Below are positions 44,599 through 53,940 of a stretch of 64,000 nucleotides of DNA, piece after piece. Numbering within the stretch: position 1 is the stretch's first letter; each line of letters begins with the position of its first letter. This stretch comes from Rhodoferax_B sp049316285. Its GTDB lineage: Bacteria > Pseudomonadota > Gammaproteobacteria > Burkholderiales > Burkholderiaceae_C. The notes under the pieces were generated by a model, which searched no databases, was not told where the DNA came from, and saw nothing but the letters and a program-made list of their open reading frames with translations. The stretch spans positions 248,001-312,000 of the forward strand of contig NZ_JBMOXA010000001.1 of the NCBI RefSeq assembly GCF_049316285.1, in the 5' to 3' direction. The position numbers were made by a program, and so were the translations under genes.

Positions 44599-45773
44599 AC
44601 GCCGCCTTCGCCCGCCTCATCGCCGCGCAGATCTGTCTGCACGCATGTATGACGGGTGTGCGGTTGGCTGCGCCTTTGCTGGCCCTGCGTGAAGGTTATA
44701 GCGCGCTGGCCGTGGGTTTCCTGCTGGCGCTGTTTGCTTTGACACAGGTGTTCCTGGCCTTGCCCGCGGGGCGTTATGCGGACCGCCATGGTTTGCGTCG
44801 CCCGGTGTTCATCAGCGTGGCTCTGGCCGTGGTTGGTGCCGCACTCGGCGCGGTGTTTCCGGTCTATGGTGTGTTGTGTGTCAGCGCCTTGCTCACCGGC
44901 GGTGCTGCGGGCCTGGCGGTGATCTCGCTGCAGCGCCACGTGGGCCGTGCGGCCGAGGGCGCCACGCGCCTTAAACAGGTGTTCAGTTGGCTGGCCGTGG
45001 GGCCAGCGGTGTCGAACTTCATGGGCCCGTTTCTGGCGGGCTTGATGATCGATTTTGCGGGCAGTACGCCTAACGCCATCGCCGGGTACCGCTGGGCTTT
45101 TGCAGTGATGGCGACGCTGCCCTTGCTCACCTGGTGGTTGGTGCATAAGGTGAAAGAACTGCCGCCCCTGGAGGTGGCACCGAATGCCGTCAAAACCACC
45201 CCCTGGGATTTGCTCGCCGACCCGGTGTTACGCCGTCTGCTGCTGGTGAACTGGTTCTTGTCGTCATGCTGGGACGTGCATACCTTTGTGGTACCCATCA
45301 TCGGTCATGAACGTGGGCTGTCGGCCTCAACCATAGGCACGATTCTGGGCGGCTTTGCCATTGCCGCCGCCTTGGTGCGCCTGGCCATGCCGCTGCTGGC
45401 CGAGCGCCTGCGCGAATGGGCGGTGATCTGTGGCGCGATGTGGGCGGCTGCGGTGTTGTTCACCGTTTACCCCTTGTTGTCCACGGCCTGGGCTATGGGT
45501 ATCTGTTCCATCTTGCTTGGTTTGACGCTGGGCTCGGTACAGCCCATGGTGATGAGCACGCTGCACCAGATCACCCCGGCCCACCGCCATGGCGAAGCGC
45601 TGGGCCTGCGCCTGATGACCATCAACGCGTCCAGTGTGCTCATGCCCATGGTGTTTGGTGTGGCCAGCGCAGCAGTGGGTGTGGCGGGGCTGTTCTGGGC
45701 CACGGCAGCGCTGGTCGGCGGCGGTTCCCGCGCGGCCTGGTTGTTGAAGAATGTGAAGCTGACCTCGCATTGA
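44595..45773 (+). CDS. MFS transporter, unknown substrate
   Basis: A 392-residue 12-helix major facilitator protein. It starts with TTG at 44595, overlapping the rmuC stop (TTGA). 'LPAGRYADRHGLRRPVFISV' is the loop 2-3 motif and 'SWLAVGPAVSNFMGPFLAGLMID' resembles exporter motif C. No lead to the substrate; the coupling to rmuC is positional only. It is convergent with the DUF4256 gene (24 bp apart, containing a weak GC hairpin near 45775-45789). Confidence 0.85.
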   Translation: MNAAFARLIAAQICLHACMTGVRLAAPLLALREGYSALAVGFLLALFALTQVFLALPAGRYADRHGLRRPVFISVALAVVGAALGAVFPVYGVLCVSALLTGGAAGLAVISLQRHVGRAAEGATRLKQVFSWLAVGPAVSNFMGPFLAGLMIDFAGSTPNAIAGYRWAFAVMATLPLLTWWLVHKVKELPPLEVAPNAVKTTPWDLLADPVLRRLLLVNWFLSSCWDVHTFVVPIIGHERGLSASTIGTILGGFAIAAALVRLAMPLLAERLREWAVICGAMWAAAVLFTVYPLLSTAWAMGICSILLGLTLGSVQPMVMSTLHQITPAHRHGEALGLRLMTINASSVLMPMVFGVASAAVGVAGLFWATAALVGGGSRAAWLLKNVKLTSH

Positions 45774-45797
45774 GGGGCGGTTGTCGCCCACCTGGGC

Positions 45798-46343
45798 TCA
45801 GACCTTCAACGCCCCCCGAAACCCGCGCGCGGCGTAGTACGACTGCACGCCGTTGTGGTAGACGAAGACCTGGCCGTAGCGGCGGTCGCAAAACAGCGCT
45901 CCGCCGAGTTTGCGCATTTCCGGCGGTGTTGCCACCCAGCTCGAGGTCTTGGTGTCGAATTCGCCGAATGTCTGTAGTTCGCGGTATTGCGCTTCGCTGA
46001 GCAGTGTGACGCCCATGGCGGTGGCCAGGTCGATGGCGCTGCCCGCTGGTTTGTTTTCCTTGCGCGCGTGCAAGGCTTCGGCGTCGTAGCAAAGGCTTCT
46101 GCGCCCCTGCGGGCTTTCCGCAGCGCAGTCGCAGAAGAGCACTTCACCGCCCTTGGCGGCTGCGCCCAGCACGTCGGGTTCACCGCCGGTTTTTTCCATC
46201 TCTTGCAGCGATTGCAGCTTGCCCGGGCTGGCCAGCAGGCGGGCCTCGACATCGCTCCAGGCAAGGCCTTGATGGCGTTGCATGTTTTTCTCAAAGCGTG
46301 CTCTTAACAGCTTCAGCAGGCTTTCGCGTTCTTCGGCCTTCAT
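45798..46343 (-). CDS. DUF4256 family protein
   Basis: The ATG at 46343 gives 181 residues (MKAEERESLLKLLRARFEKN...). 'EMEKTGGEPDVLG', 'FCDCAAESPQGRRSLCYDAEAL', 'SAIDLATAMGVTLLSEAQYRELQ' and 'ALFCDRRYGQVFVYHNGVQSYY' are the family pattern. It is probably cytosolic; function unknown. It is divergent from the enolase-superfamily gene. Confidence 0.9.
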   Translation of the reverse strand: MKAEERESLLKLLRARFEKNMQRHQGLAWSDVEARLLASPGKLQSLQEMEKTGGEPDVLGAAAKGGEVLFCDCAAESPQGRRSLCYDAEALHARKENKPAGSAIDLATAMGVTLLSEAQYRELQTFGEFDTKTSSWVATPPEMRKLGGALFCDRRYGQVFVYHNGVQSYYAARGFRGALKV

Positions 46344-46509
46344 GTTTCTTCGCCTTTTCGAGGGTGATGAGCACGCAGCAAGCGCTGCACTCTGTTGCAC
46401 AGTTTGGACGATGTTAGCGAGGCCAGCAGTGGGTGGGTTTAATGCCATTCCCTAATGGGCACCGTGGGTGCTTGAACGTACATTTTCAGCATCCAAACCA
46501 GGCAGCAGC

Positions 46510-47613
46510 ATGAAAATTCAGAAGATTGACATCATCGAGGCCGTGGTGCCGTTTGAAGACGGCGGCACGGGCATGGGTGTGACGCCCACACGCTGGCATA
46601 CGCTCGAATTTGTCTTGGTGCGGCTGGAGACCGATAGCGGCATCGTTGGCTGGGGCGAGTGTTTTGCGTACTCCTGCCGTCAAGCCGTGGCGACGGCTGC
46701 ACGCACCATGGTGGCGCCCTTGCTGCAAGGCCGGGACTTGCCCGCCACACCCGAAGAGTTGAGCCTGGAGCTGCAGCGCAAGCTGCACATCTTTGGGCGC
46801 TACGGCATCACCATGTTCGCCATCTCTGGGTTCGACATTGCGCTCTGGGACATCGCGGCCCAGGCGCAGGGCAAGCCCTTGAGCGCCATGTGGGGGCCCG
46901 CGCAGCGCACCGAGGTGTCGGCTTACGCCAGTCTCACGCGGTATGGCGATGTGGCGCTGGTCGACAAGTATTGCCGCCAGGCCATGGAGCAGGGCTACCG
47001 GCACGTCAAGCTGCACGAGGTCGACCCCGAGGTGATTCGCGCCGGGCGCCGGGCATGTGGGCCGGGGATTCACATGTCGGTCGATGTGAACTGCAGTTGG
47101 ACCGAAGCCGGCGCATTGGAGCGGCTGCCGGTGCTGCAAGAGGCAGAGCTGGCGTGGGTGGAAGAGCCGGTGTTTCCGCCCGAGGCGATTGCCGCGCAGG
47201 CGAACATCAACCGCCGTTTCCCGGTGGGTGCTGGTGAAAATGCGTGCACGCGCCATGAGTTCGCGCGCATGCTGGAGGCCGGTGCGGTGGCCTACCCACA
47301 GCCCTCGGTGACCAAGGTCGGGGGCGTCACGGAGTTTTTGGCTGTGGTGCAGCTCGCGGGCCAGCATGGCCTCACACCCATGCCGCATTCGCCTTACTTC
47401 GGCCCCGGCTACTTCGCCACGCTGCATCTGCTGGCAGTGATTCCGGGTGCACCTTTGCCCGAACCCTTGTTCGAGCATTTGTACATTCAGCCGCATGCCG
47501 ACTTGGCCTTGGGCGGTACACCGCTGCCACTGCAGGGCAAGGTGCAAATCCCCACCGCAGCGGGGCTGGGCTTTGCGCCCGACATGGCAGTGCTGGAGCG
47601 TTTTGTGGTGTGA
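46510..47613 (+). CDS. Mandelate racemase / muconate-lactonizing enzyme family protein
   Basis: The start at 46510 gives 367 residues. The capping domain (about 1-125) is followed by the barrel. The catalytic K167-x-H169 pair on strand 2 is present, with metal ligands D192 (SVDVNC), E218 (WVEEPV) and E243 (GAGENAC), and H293 (PMPHSPYFG) as the second base. K-x-H is seen in the mandelate racemase and some acid-sugar dehydratase subgroups, so it likely dehydrates or racemises a hydroxy acid. No transport or catabolic partners are adjacent. Confidence 0.88.
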   Translation: MKIQKIDIIEAVVPFEDGGTGMGVTPTRWHTLEFVLVRLETDSGIVGWGECFAYSCRQAVATAARTMVAPLLQGRDLPATPEELSLELQRKLHIFGRYGITMFAISGFDIALWDIAAQAQGKPLSAMWGPAQRTEVSAYASLTRYGDVALVDKYCRQAMEQGYRHVKLHEVDPEVIRAGRRACGPGIHMSVDVNCSWTEAGALERLPVLQEAELAWVEEPVFPPEAIAAQANINRRFPVGAGENACTRHEFARMLEAGAVAYPQPSVTKVGGVTEFLAVVQLAGQHGLTPMPHSPYFGPGYFATLHLLAVIPGAPLPEPLFEHLYIQPHADLALGGTPLPLQGKVQIPTAAGLGFAPDMAVLERFVV

Positions 47614-47661
47614 TCCTGTGTGCACTGGCGGTGTGGCCCGTGGCATGCGCTATCCTGCCGC

Positions 47662-48576
47662 ATGCCATCGAAGATTGAGGCCAGCCTGGCCAGTATTGAC
47701 CGCTTCATCGACGCCCTTTGGCTAGAAGAAGGCTTGTCGAAAAACACCCTGAGCGCCTACCGGCGCGACTTGAATCTATACGTGCGCTGGCTAGACCCCA
47801 AGGGCAAGTCGCTGGACCAAAGCGACGAGGGCGACCTGCAGGCCTATTTTGCCGCGCGCCACAGCGCCACCAAGGCCACCTCGGCCAACCGGCGGCTCAC
47901 GGTGTTCAAACGCTACTTTCGCTGGGCCCTGCGTGAAGGAGTGCTGCAGGCCGACCCCACGCTGAAGATGAATCCGGCGCGCCAGGCTTTGCGTGTGCCC
48001 AAGACCTTGACCGAGCCGCAGGTCGAGGCACTGCTGAACGCGCCTGACGTGGGCAGCACTCTGGGCCTGCGCGACCGCGCCATGATTGAACTGATGTACG
48101 CCAGCGGCCTGCGTGTGAGCGAGCTGGTGCAAATCAAGACCTACCACCTGGGCTTGAGCGAGGGTGTGCTGCGCACTATGGGCAAGGGCAGCAAGGAGCG
48201 TCTGGTGCCGTTTGGTGATGTGGCGCGCGCCTGGCTGCAGCGCTACCTGGAACAGGGCCGGCCCGCACTGCTGGCCGGACGGCAGACCGACGACCTGTTC
48301 ATCACCCACCGTGGCAGCAAGGCCGGCCGCGCCATGACACGCATGATGTTCTGGCTCATCGTGCGCAAATATGCGCTGCAGGCCGGCATTCATGTGGCCT
48401 TGTCACCGCACACCCTGCGTCACGCGTTTGCCACCCATTTGCTCAACCATGGCGCCGATTTGCGCGCCGTGCAAATGCTGCTGGGCCACGCCGACATTTC
48501 CACCACCACCATCTACACACACGTGGCGCGTGAGCGTTTGAAAGCTATCCACGCCGAGCACCATCCGCGCGGTTGA
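47662..48576 (+). CDS. xerD: Site-specific tyrosine recombinase XerD
   Basis: The start at 47662 gives 304 residues. It has the N-terminal SAM-like core-binding domain (about 8-95) and the catalytic domain with all active residues: R151 (ASGLRVSEL), K175 (GKGSKER), H250 and R253 (SPHTLRHAF), H276 (LLGHADIS), Y285 (TIYTHV). The tail 'ERLKAIHAEHHPRG' is that of XerD. It resolves chromosome dimers at dif with XerC. No phage genes are nearby, so it is the housekeeping enzyme. Confidence 0.95.
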   Translation: MPSKIEASLASIDRFIDALWLEEGLSKNTLSAYRRDLNLYVRWLDPKGKSLDQSDEGDLQAYFAARHSATKATSANRRLTVFKRYFRWALREGVLQADPTLKMNPARQALRVPKTLTEPQVEALLNAPDVGSTLGLRDRAMIELMYASGLRVSELVQIKTYHLGLSEGVLRTMGKGSKERLVPFGDVARAWLQRYLEQGRPALLAGRQTDDLFITHRGSKAGRAMTRMMFWLIVRKYALQAGIHVALSPHTLRHAFATHLLNHGADLRAVQMLLGHADISTTTIYTHVARERLKAIHAEHHPRG

Positions 48577-48666
48577 AGCGCTTGCAGGGGCATGCCGCGT
48601 CGCCGCTGTGCAGCGCCGCAGCATGACTGAAAATGTCTGCTCTTTTTGCTTTTTGGAATTCTTGCC

Positions 48667-49665
48667 ATGTCTTTTTTGCCCACGTCTATTCGCCGCCGCC
48701 ATTGGCTTGCCGCCGCTGCCGGAGCTGCCTTGACGACATTGCCGGGCCTGGGCCAAGCGCAAGCAGCCTGGCCATCACGCAACATCCGCATCATCGTGGC
48801 TTATCCACCGGGTGGTGTGAGCGACAACATCTCACGTGCCTTGGCCGACAAACTCAGCGCGCAGCTGGGCACGCCGGTGGTGGTGGAGAACCGTGCCGGC
48901 GCGGGCGGCAGCATTGGCATGGATGCCGTGGCCAAGGCCGCGCCCGACGGTTACACCCTGGGTTTTTCGTCCATCAGCCCGCTGGCGCTGAACCCGCATT
49001 TGGGCAAGCTGGCCTACGACCCGGCCAAAGACATTGCGCCCGTGGCGAGTGTGATGTATTCACCCGTGGTGCTGCTGGCCACCCCTGCGTTCCAGGGCAA
49101 GGACTTCAAGGATGTGGTGGCGCAATCGAAAGCCAAACCGGGCAGCGTGCGCTGGTCCACCTCGGGACTGGCCACGGTCGGGCACATCATGCTGGAGCAG
49201 ATCCAGCACACCGCGGGGATTGAGCTGACCCACGTGCCGTACAAAGGCGCGGGGCAGCAGTTGACCGATGCGCTGAGCGGCCAGTTTGAATTGATCTCGA
49301 CCAACCTCAGCGCGGCGCTGGTGCAGCACATCAAGTCGGGCAAGCTGCGGCCGCTGGCGGTGGGCGCCCCCGCGCGGGTGGAGGTGATGGCGCAGGTGCC
49401 GACCCTGGCCGAACTGGGTTTCGCTGCGGCCAATATGACGTCGTTGTTTGGCATTTTTGCGGCAGCCGCCACACCGGCACCGGTGCTGCAACGCCTGAAT
49501 GCCGAGATCAACAAGGCCTTGGCGCTGCCCGACATGCGCGAGCGTTTGCTCGCGGCCGACAACGTGCCGACCGGCGGCAGTCAGGCTGACTTTGCCAAGC
49601 AGATTGCGCAGGAGTCGGCGAGCAATGCGAAGATCATCAAGGCGGCCAACATCAAGCTGGATTGA
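48667..49665 (+). CDS. Bug/TctC-family periplasmic substrate-binding protein
   Basis: The start at 48667 gives 332 residues. The signal peptide has a twin-arginine-like 'SIRRRHWLAAAAG'. 'RIIVAYPPGGVSDNISR', 'VVENRAGAGGSIGMDAVAKAAPDGYTL' and 'VPYKGAGQQLTDALSGQ' are signature parts of tripartite tricarboxylate transporter receptors. These are greatly expanded in Burkholderiales and often orphan, as here: no TctA/TctB gene is near. The ligand is probably a small carboxylate. Confidence 0.93.
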   Translation: MSFLPTSIRRRHWLAAAAGAALTTLPGLGQAQAAWPSRNIRIIVAYPPGGVSDNISRALADKLSAQLGTPVVVENRAGAGGSIGMDAVAKAAPDGYTLGFSSISPLALNPHLGKLAYDPAKDIAPVASVMYSPVVLLATPAFQGKDFKDVVAQSKAKPGSVRWSTSGLATVGHIMLEQIQHTAGIELTHVPYKGAGQQLTDALSGQFELISTNLSAALVQHIKSGKLRPLAVGAPARVEVMAQVPTLAELGFAAANMTSLFGIFAAAATPAPVLQRLNAEINKALALPDMRERLLAADNVPTGGSQADFAKQIAQESASNAKIIKAANIKLD

Positions 49666-49706
49666 CCGGGTGGCCAACGCTGCCGCACTGCGGCGGCGTG
49701 GCTTGC

Positions 49707-50981
49707 TCAGCCTTCGGCGGTGAGCGACTCGGCCCAGGCCAGGGCCTGCAAGTGCGCCCAGTTCACCTGTTTGTTCGACAGGTGCAGCGCATTGGCGGTG
49801 CGCGCAAACACTTCGTCGTTGCCGCTTTCGCAGGCCTCGGTGAGCTCCAGGAAAGGCGCAAACACGCCCTGGCGGTGCAGCAGGGCGTCGAGCACGGGTT
49901 GTGGCAGGGCCACCGATTCGAGGGCCTTCTCCAGCGGCACGCCCAGCATGGTGTCGAGCAGCGAGAACACACCCACCACAAAGGCGTTGTCGCATTCTTC
50001 GGGCGACAGCAACTCGGCCGCGAGCAACTCCATCAGGCGGCCACGCACCACGGCGGTTTGGCCCACGGCCTGGTCGGAGCCACTGTTGCGTGAGGTGGTC
50101 ATGAGCAGTGCCGCCCAGCGGAACAGCTTCTTCAGCCCGAGGATCATCACCGCGTGGCGGAACGAGGTGATTTCGCAGCTCAGCCCAAAACCGGACGAGT
50201 TGATGAAACGCAGCAGGTTGAACGACAGCGCCGGGTCTTTTTTCAGCAGCTCTTCAATCTCGGCCGTGGTGGCTTGTTTGCGCACCAGGTTGATGAGTTG
50301 CAGTATGGTGGCCTGCGAAGGGCGGATCTGCTGCGCCTTCACCACCGAAGGTTTGGCAAACCAGTAGCCCTGGAACAGCTTGATGCCGTAGCTGGCGAGC
50401 AGTTTGTGCTGCTCGGCGGTTTCGACCTTCTCAGCGATGAGTTGCGCCGTGGTGTTGGCCTGCGCAAAACGCACAAAGGGCAGCACCATGTCGGGTTTCA
50501 GGGCCACCATGTCGAGCTTGACGAAGGACGCCAGCGCGCGCCACGAGGCATAGCCGCGTGTCAGCACGGTGTGGTTGAAGGCGAAGCGGAAACCGCGTTT
50601 GCGCAGTTCTTCCAGCAGCAGGGCACGCGCCTCAATCTCCTCGACGGCGCCGCCTATCACGGGGGGCACCTCCAGCACCACTTTGTCGGGATGCACCAGC
50701 TCCAGGTGGCCGCCGGCCAGGCTGTCCAGTGTGCAGTTGATGAACACCAGCTTTTTGCCCACCAGCGCTTCGGTATCCGAGAACGACAATGCGTTGAACA
50801 GCAGTGCCGCATCACTTTCGGCGGTGTGGGCGTCCACCGCCATGGAGCGGTCGAACAGCTCGTAGCCGAAAACACCACGGTTTTCGTCGACGATGGCCTG
50901 GCGGGCGATCACGGCATGGGTGCCTGATTCAGCCTCAAGGGACTGGCGCATCGAAGAAAGCTGGTCTGGGATGGTGGACAT
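49707..50981 (-). CDS. HDOD-domain protein with degenerate EAL domain (copy 1)
   Basis: A 424-residue protein of the YuxH type. The EAL-like domain spans about 22-200: the EAL motif is altered (GYELFDR), and the metal site DDFG is replaced by 'FNHTV' in the stretch 'FRFAFNHTVLTRGYASW'. 'AEKVETAEQHKLLASYGIKLFQGYWFAKP' keeps the fold. The HDOD domain follows (about 203-400). Loss of metal ligands means no cyclic-di-GMP hydrolysis is expected; it may bind the nucleotide or act as a signalling scaffold. A close paralogue lies 163 bp upstream. Confidence 0.88.
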   Translation of the reverse strand: MSTIPDQLSSMRQSLEAESGTHAVIARQAIVDENRGVFGYELFDRSMAVDAHTAESDAALLFNALSFSDTEALVGKKLVFINCTLDSLAGGHLELVHPDKVVLEVPPVIGGAVEEIEARALLLEELRKRGFRFAFNHTVLTRGYASWRALASFVKLDMVALKPDMVLPFVRFAQANTTAQLIAEKVETAEQHKLLASYGIKLFQGYWFAKPSVVKAQQIRPSQATILQLINLVRKQATTAEIEELLKKDPALSFNLLRFINSSGFGLSCEITSFRHAVMILGLKKLFRWAALLMTTSRNSGSDQAVGQTAVVRGRLMELLAAELLSPEECDNAFVVGVFSLLDTMLGVPLEKALESVALPQPVLDALLHRQGVFAPFLELTEACESGNDEVFARTANALHLSNKQVNWAHLQALAWAESLTAEG

Positions 50982-51144
50982 TGGCGAGGTGGTGCGGGTG
51001 GTGGCTCGATTCTAAAGAAGAACCAAAGTCACTCCACGGGGTTTGGTATCAGCGGGCAAATCGGCCAGCGGTCCGGGTGGTCTGCAGCCGACGCAGCGGC
51101 AGCCGTGCCGGCCGACGCGTCTACACAGGCGCCTGGGCGCAAAC

Positions 51145-52428
51145 TTACTCCAATGGCAGGTTGTCGGCCCAGAGCAAGGCCTCCATATGGGCCATGTTGA
51201 TCTGCTGGTTGTTCAGCCCCAGGGCATGTGCGGCGCTGGCAAAAGCGTGGTCGTCGGCGTTTTCGCAGGCCAGGGTCAGGCGCAGCATCTCGCCATAGGG
51301 GCCGGTTTGGTGCTCGATGGCGTTGATGATGTCGTCCGGCAGCGGCAGCAGATTCAAGGCCTGCGCCATAGGCACACGCAGGATCACGTCCAGCAGCGAG
51401 AACATGCCGACCACAAAGGCGGTGTCGCGCTCTTCCTGCGGCCGGTTGCCGGCCTCGGCCAACAGCTCCATCAGACGGCCGCGCACAATGGCCGTGGCCG
51501 ACAAGGCCACACCTTGCGAGTCCGACAAGGCGGTACTGAGCAGCAACGCGGCCCAGCGGAACAGCCGCTTCATGCCCAGCAACATCACCGCCTGGCGGAA
51601 CGAGGTGATTTCCTGGCGCATGCCGAAACCGGCAGAGTTGATCAAGCGCAGCAGGTTGAAGCCGAGCAGCGTGTCGCGCTTGAGCACGTCCTCGATCTCG
51701 TCGATGTCGGCATTGGTGCGCACCAGGTTGACCAACTGCAGGATGGTCGCCTGGCCGGGCGACATCACCTTGGCCATGATTTCGGTCGGCTTGGCAAACC
51801 AGTAGCCCTGGAACAGTTCGACGCCGTAGGAGGCCAGCGCCTTGAATTGCTCCTCGGTCTCGACCTTCTCGGCGACGATGCGTGCTTGCGGGGCGCGGCT
51901 CAGGGCCGCCGCCACCACCGCCTGCAGTTGGGTGGCGGGCAGGGCGGCGACGTTGAGTTTCACAAAGTCGGCCAGGTTTTGCCAGGAGCCATAAGCCGGC
52001 GCCAGCAGCACGTGGCTGAAGGCCAGGCGGAAACCGCGCGCGCGCAGCTCGTCCAGCGCCTGCGCGCGGCCCTGGATGTCGGCCTGTTCGTGGCCCTCGA
52101 CCGAGCGCACCTCCAGCACGATTTGTTCGGCCGGAAGCAGGTCTAGGTGACCACCCGCCAGGGTTTCGTGGGTGCAGTTCACAAACACCGTGCGGTCGCC
52201 GAGCAGCGATTCGCTGGAGGCGTTGGTCAGGGCGCTGAACACCATGGCCATGTCGGTGGCAGCGGTGTGTACCGCGTCGATTACCGAGCGGTTGTAGAGT
52301 TCGTAGCCAAAAACGGTGCCGTTTTTATCGACGATGGGCTGGCGCGCCATCAGCGCATAGTGCGCGGCGGGGTCGGTGGCCGGATCTGCGGCCGGGTCGC
52401 GTGGGGAGCTGTCGCTGGGATGGGTCAT
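51145..52428 (-). CDS. HDOD-domain protein with degenerate EAL domain (copy 2)
   Basis: The ATG at 52428 gives 427 residues; an upstream ATG would add an unrelated stretch. It is a paralogue of the next gene downstream with the same order: EAL-like (about 30-230; 'GYELYNR', and 'AFSHVLLAPAYGSW' in place of the DDFG metal site), then HDOD ('PGQATILQLVNLVRTNADIDEIEDVLKRD'). 'AEKVETEEQFKALASYGVELFQGYWFAKP' is nearly identical in the pair. The first ~25 residues are Asp/Ser/Pro-rich and probably disordered. It was probably formed by tandem duplication. Confidence 0.88.
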   Translation of the reverse strand: MTHPSDSSPRDPAADPATDPAAHYALMARQPIVDKNGTVFGYELYNRSVIDAVHTAATDMAMVFSALTNASSESLLGDRTVFVNCTHETLAGGHLDLLPAEQIVLEVRSVEGHEQADIQGRAQALDELRARGFRLAFSHVLLAPAYGSWQNLADFVKLNVAALPATQLQAVVAAALSRAPQARIVAEKVETEEQFKALASYGVELFQGYWFAKPTEIMAKVMSPGQATILQLVNLVRTNADIDEIEDVLKRDTLLGFNLLRLINSAGFGMRQEITSFRQAVMLLGMKRLFRWAALLLSTALSDSQGVALSATAIVRGRLMELLAEAGNRPQEERDTAFVVGMFSLLDVILRVPMAQALNLLPLPDDIINAIEHQTGPYGEMLRLTLACENADDHAFASAAHALGLNNQQINMAHMEALLWADNLPLE

Positions 52429-52544
52429 GTCTGGATGTCTTGTGGGCGGCCTGCAATTGATTGTGAACAGGCTCTCGCACCAAATCTGCATTGCCTGGTG
52501 ATTTTTTGGCCTGGCGTATTGTTACAGCGAACCTGGCTTGGCGG

Positions 52545-53351
52545 CTACTCCGTTAAATACGCCAGTTCCACGTCTGAAAAACCGGCCGCACGGCGCGCTT
52601 TGGCGTTGAACGGCGGGCGCAGCTTGGGCGCCTGGTAACGCGCCGTCAGCACGCCATAGTGCGCCACCGGCTCCAGACCGGCACGTTCGCAGCACCAGCG
52701 GTACCAATGGTTGCCAATGGCCACGTGGCCGACCTCTTCGCGCAGCACAGTGTCCAGGATGTCCACGGCGGCCAGCGCATCGGGCGTGGCCACGCGGCGC
52801 AGCTTGTCTTGTATCAGCGGTGTCGCGTCCAGGCCCCGGGCCTCCAGGGTGCGCGGCACCAGTGCCATGCGGGCGACGATGTCGTCGCTGGTTTTCTCGC
52901 ACATGGTCCACAGGCCGTCGTGGGCCGGAAAGTCGCCATAGTCCCAGCGCACAGCGCCGTCGGTCAGCGTTTTCAGGTGGGCACGCAGCATGGAGAAATG
53001 TTTGGCCTCTTCGGCGGCCACGCGCAGCCAGTCGAGGTAGTAGGCCTCGGGCATACCGTCGAAACGCCAGATCGCGTCCAGTGCCAGATTGATGGCGTTG
53101 AACTCGATGTGCGCAATGCTGTGCACCAGCGCCGCGCGGCCTTCCAGCATGAAGAGGGAGCGCTGAGGTTTTTTGATGCGTTCGAACAGCACCGGCCGGC
53201 TCGGCCGGCCGGGCACCTCGGGTGGTGCTGGCCACACGCCGGGTGCTATTGAAAAAGAAGCTGCCTGCGCATACAGCGTGTGCGTGGCAGCCACTTTTTC
53301 TTCAGGGTCTATAAGGCACAGGGCGTGCAGGGCAGATTGGCGGAGATCCAT
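52545..53351 (-). CDS. Ferritin-like DUF455 protein
   Basis: The ATG at 53351 gives 268 residues (MDLRQSALHALCLIDPEEKV...). Helices with ferritin-like carboxylate and His ligands are seen: 'HSIAHIEFNAINLALDAIWRF', 'EEAKHFSMLRAHL' and 'LDTVLREEVGHVAIGNHW'. These E/H-x2-H patterns fit a di-iron four-helix bundle. The function of DUF455 is unknown. It is divergent from the gamma-carbonic anhydrase gene. Confidence 0.9.
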   Translation of the reverse strand: MDLRQSALHALCLIDPEEKVAATHTLYAQAASFSIAPGVWPAPPEVPGRPSRPVLFERIKKPQRSLFMLEGRAALVHSIAHIEFNAINLALDAIWRFDGMPEAYYLDWLRVAAEEAKHFSMLRAHLKTLTDGAVRWDYGDFPAHDGLWTMCEKTSDDIVARMALVPRTLEARGLDATPLIQDKLRRVATPDALAAVDILDTVLREEVGHVAIGNHWYRWCCERAGLEPVAHYGVLTARYQAPKLRPPFNAKARRAAGFSDVELAYLTE

Positions 53352-53407
53352 CGCTATGATTGTAAAAAATCCCACGCATCGAAACCCGCAAACCCAGGAG
53401 ATAGACC

Positions 53408-53932
53408 ATGGCCATTTACGCACTTGACGGTACTGCCCCCCAAATCGCCCCCACCGCCTGGGTGGCCGACAGCGCCGAAGTGATGGGCACGGTCACGTTG
53501 GAGGAAGGCAGCAGCCTGTGGTTTGGCGTGGTGGCGCGAGGCGACAGCGACCACATCACCGTGGGCCGTGGCTCCAACGTGCAGGACCTGAGTGTGTTGC
53601 ACGCCGACCATGGCGTGCCGCTGGTCATAGGCGAGAACGTCACCATAGGGCACAAGGTGATGCTGCACGGCTGCACCATTGGGGATGAATCCTTGATAGG
53701 CATTGGTGCCATCGTGCTCAACGGCGCCAAGATCGGCAAAAACTGCCTGGTGGGCGCGGGGGCGCTGGTCACCGAAGGCAAAGAGTTCCCCGATGGTTCC
53801 ATGATCCTGGGCAGCCCCGCCAAGGTGGTGCGCCAACTCACGCCCGAGCAAATCGCCGGCCTGCGCCGCAGCGCCGAGCATTACCAGGAGAACGCGCGGC
53901 GGTTTCGGGCGGGCTTGAAGAAGATTGGCTGA
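53408..53932 (+). CDS. Gamma-carbonic anhydrase family protein (left-handed beta-helix)
   Basis: A 174-residue hexapeptide-repeat protein of YrdA/PaaY type. The zinc-binding His residues H65, H82 and H87 ('LHADHG', 'IGHKVMLHGC') match positions 65, 82 and 87 of archaeal gamma-carbonic anhydrases in my recollection. The trimeric beta-helix runs to about residue 150, followed by a C-terminal helix. Carbonic anhydrase activity is possible; many such proteins have other or unknown roles. It has an AGGAG ribosome site just upstream. Confidence 0.92.
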   Translation: MAIYALDGTAPQIAPTAWVADSAEVMGTVTLEEGSSLWFGVVARGDSDHITVGRGSNVQDLSVLHADHGVPLVIGENVTIGHKVMLHGCTIGDESLIGIGAIVLNGAKIGKNCLVGAGALVTEGKEFPDGSMILGSPAKVVRQLTPEQIAGLRRSAEHYQENARRFRAGLKKIG

Positions 53933-53940
53933 ACAGGCTC

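Noticed and set aside
47662..48576. XerD as an integrase marking a mobile element
   Set aside because: All features match housekeeping XerD, and no tRNA, attachment repeat or phage gene is adjacent.
51043..52146. 367-codon plus-strand frame opposite the second HDOD gene
   Set aside because: His/Gln-rich antisense shadow; a similar one lies opposite the first copy because the two genes are paralogues.
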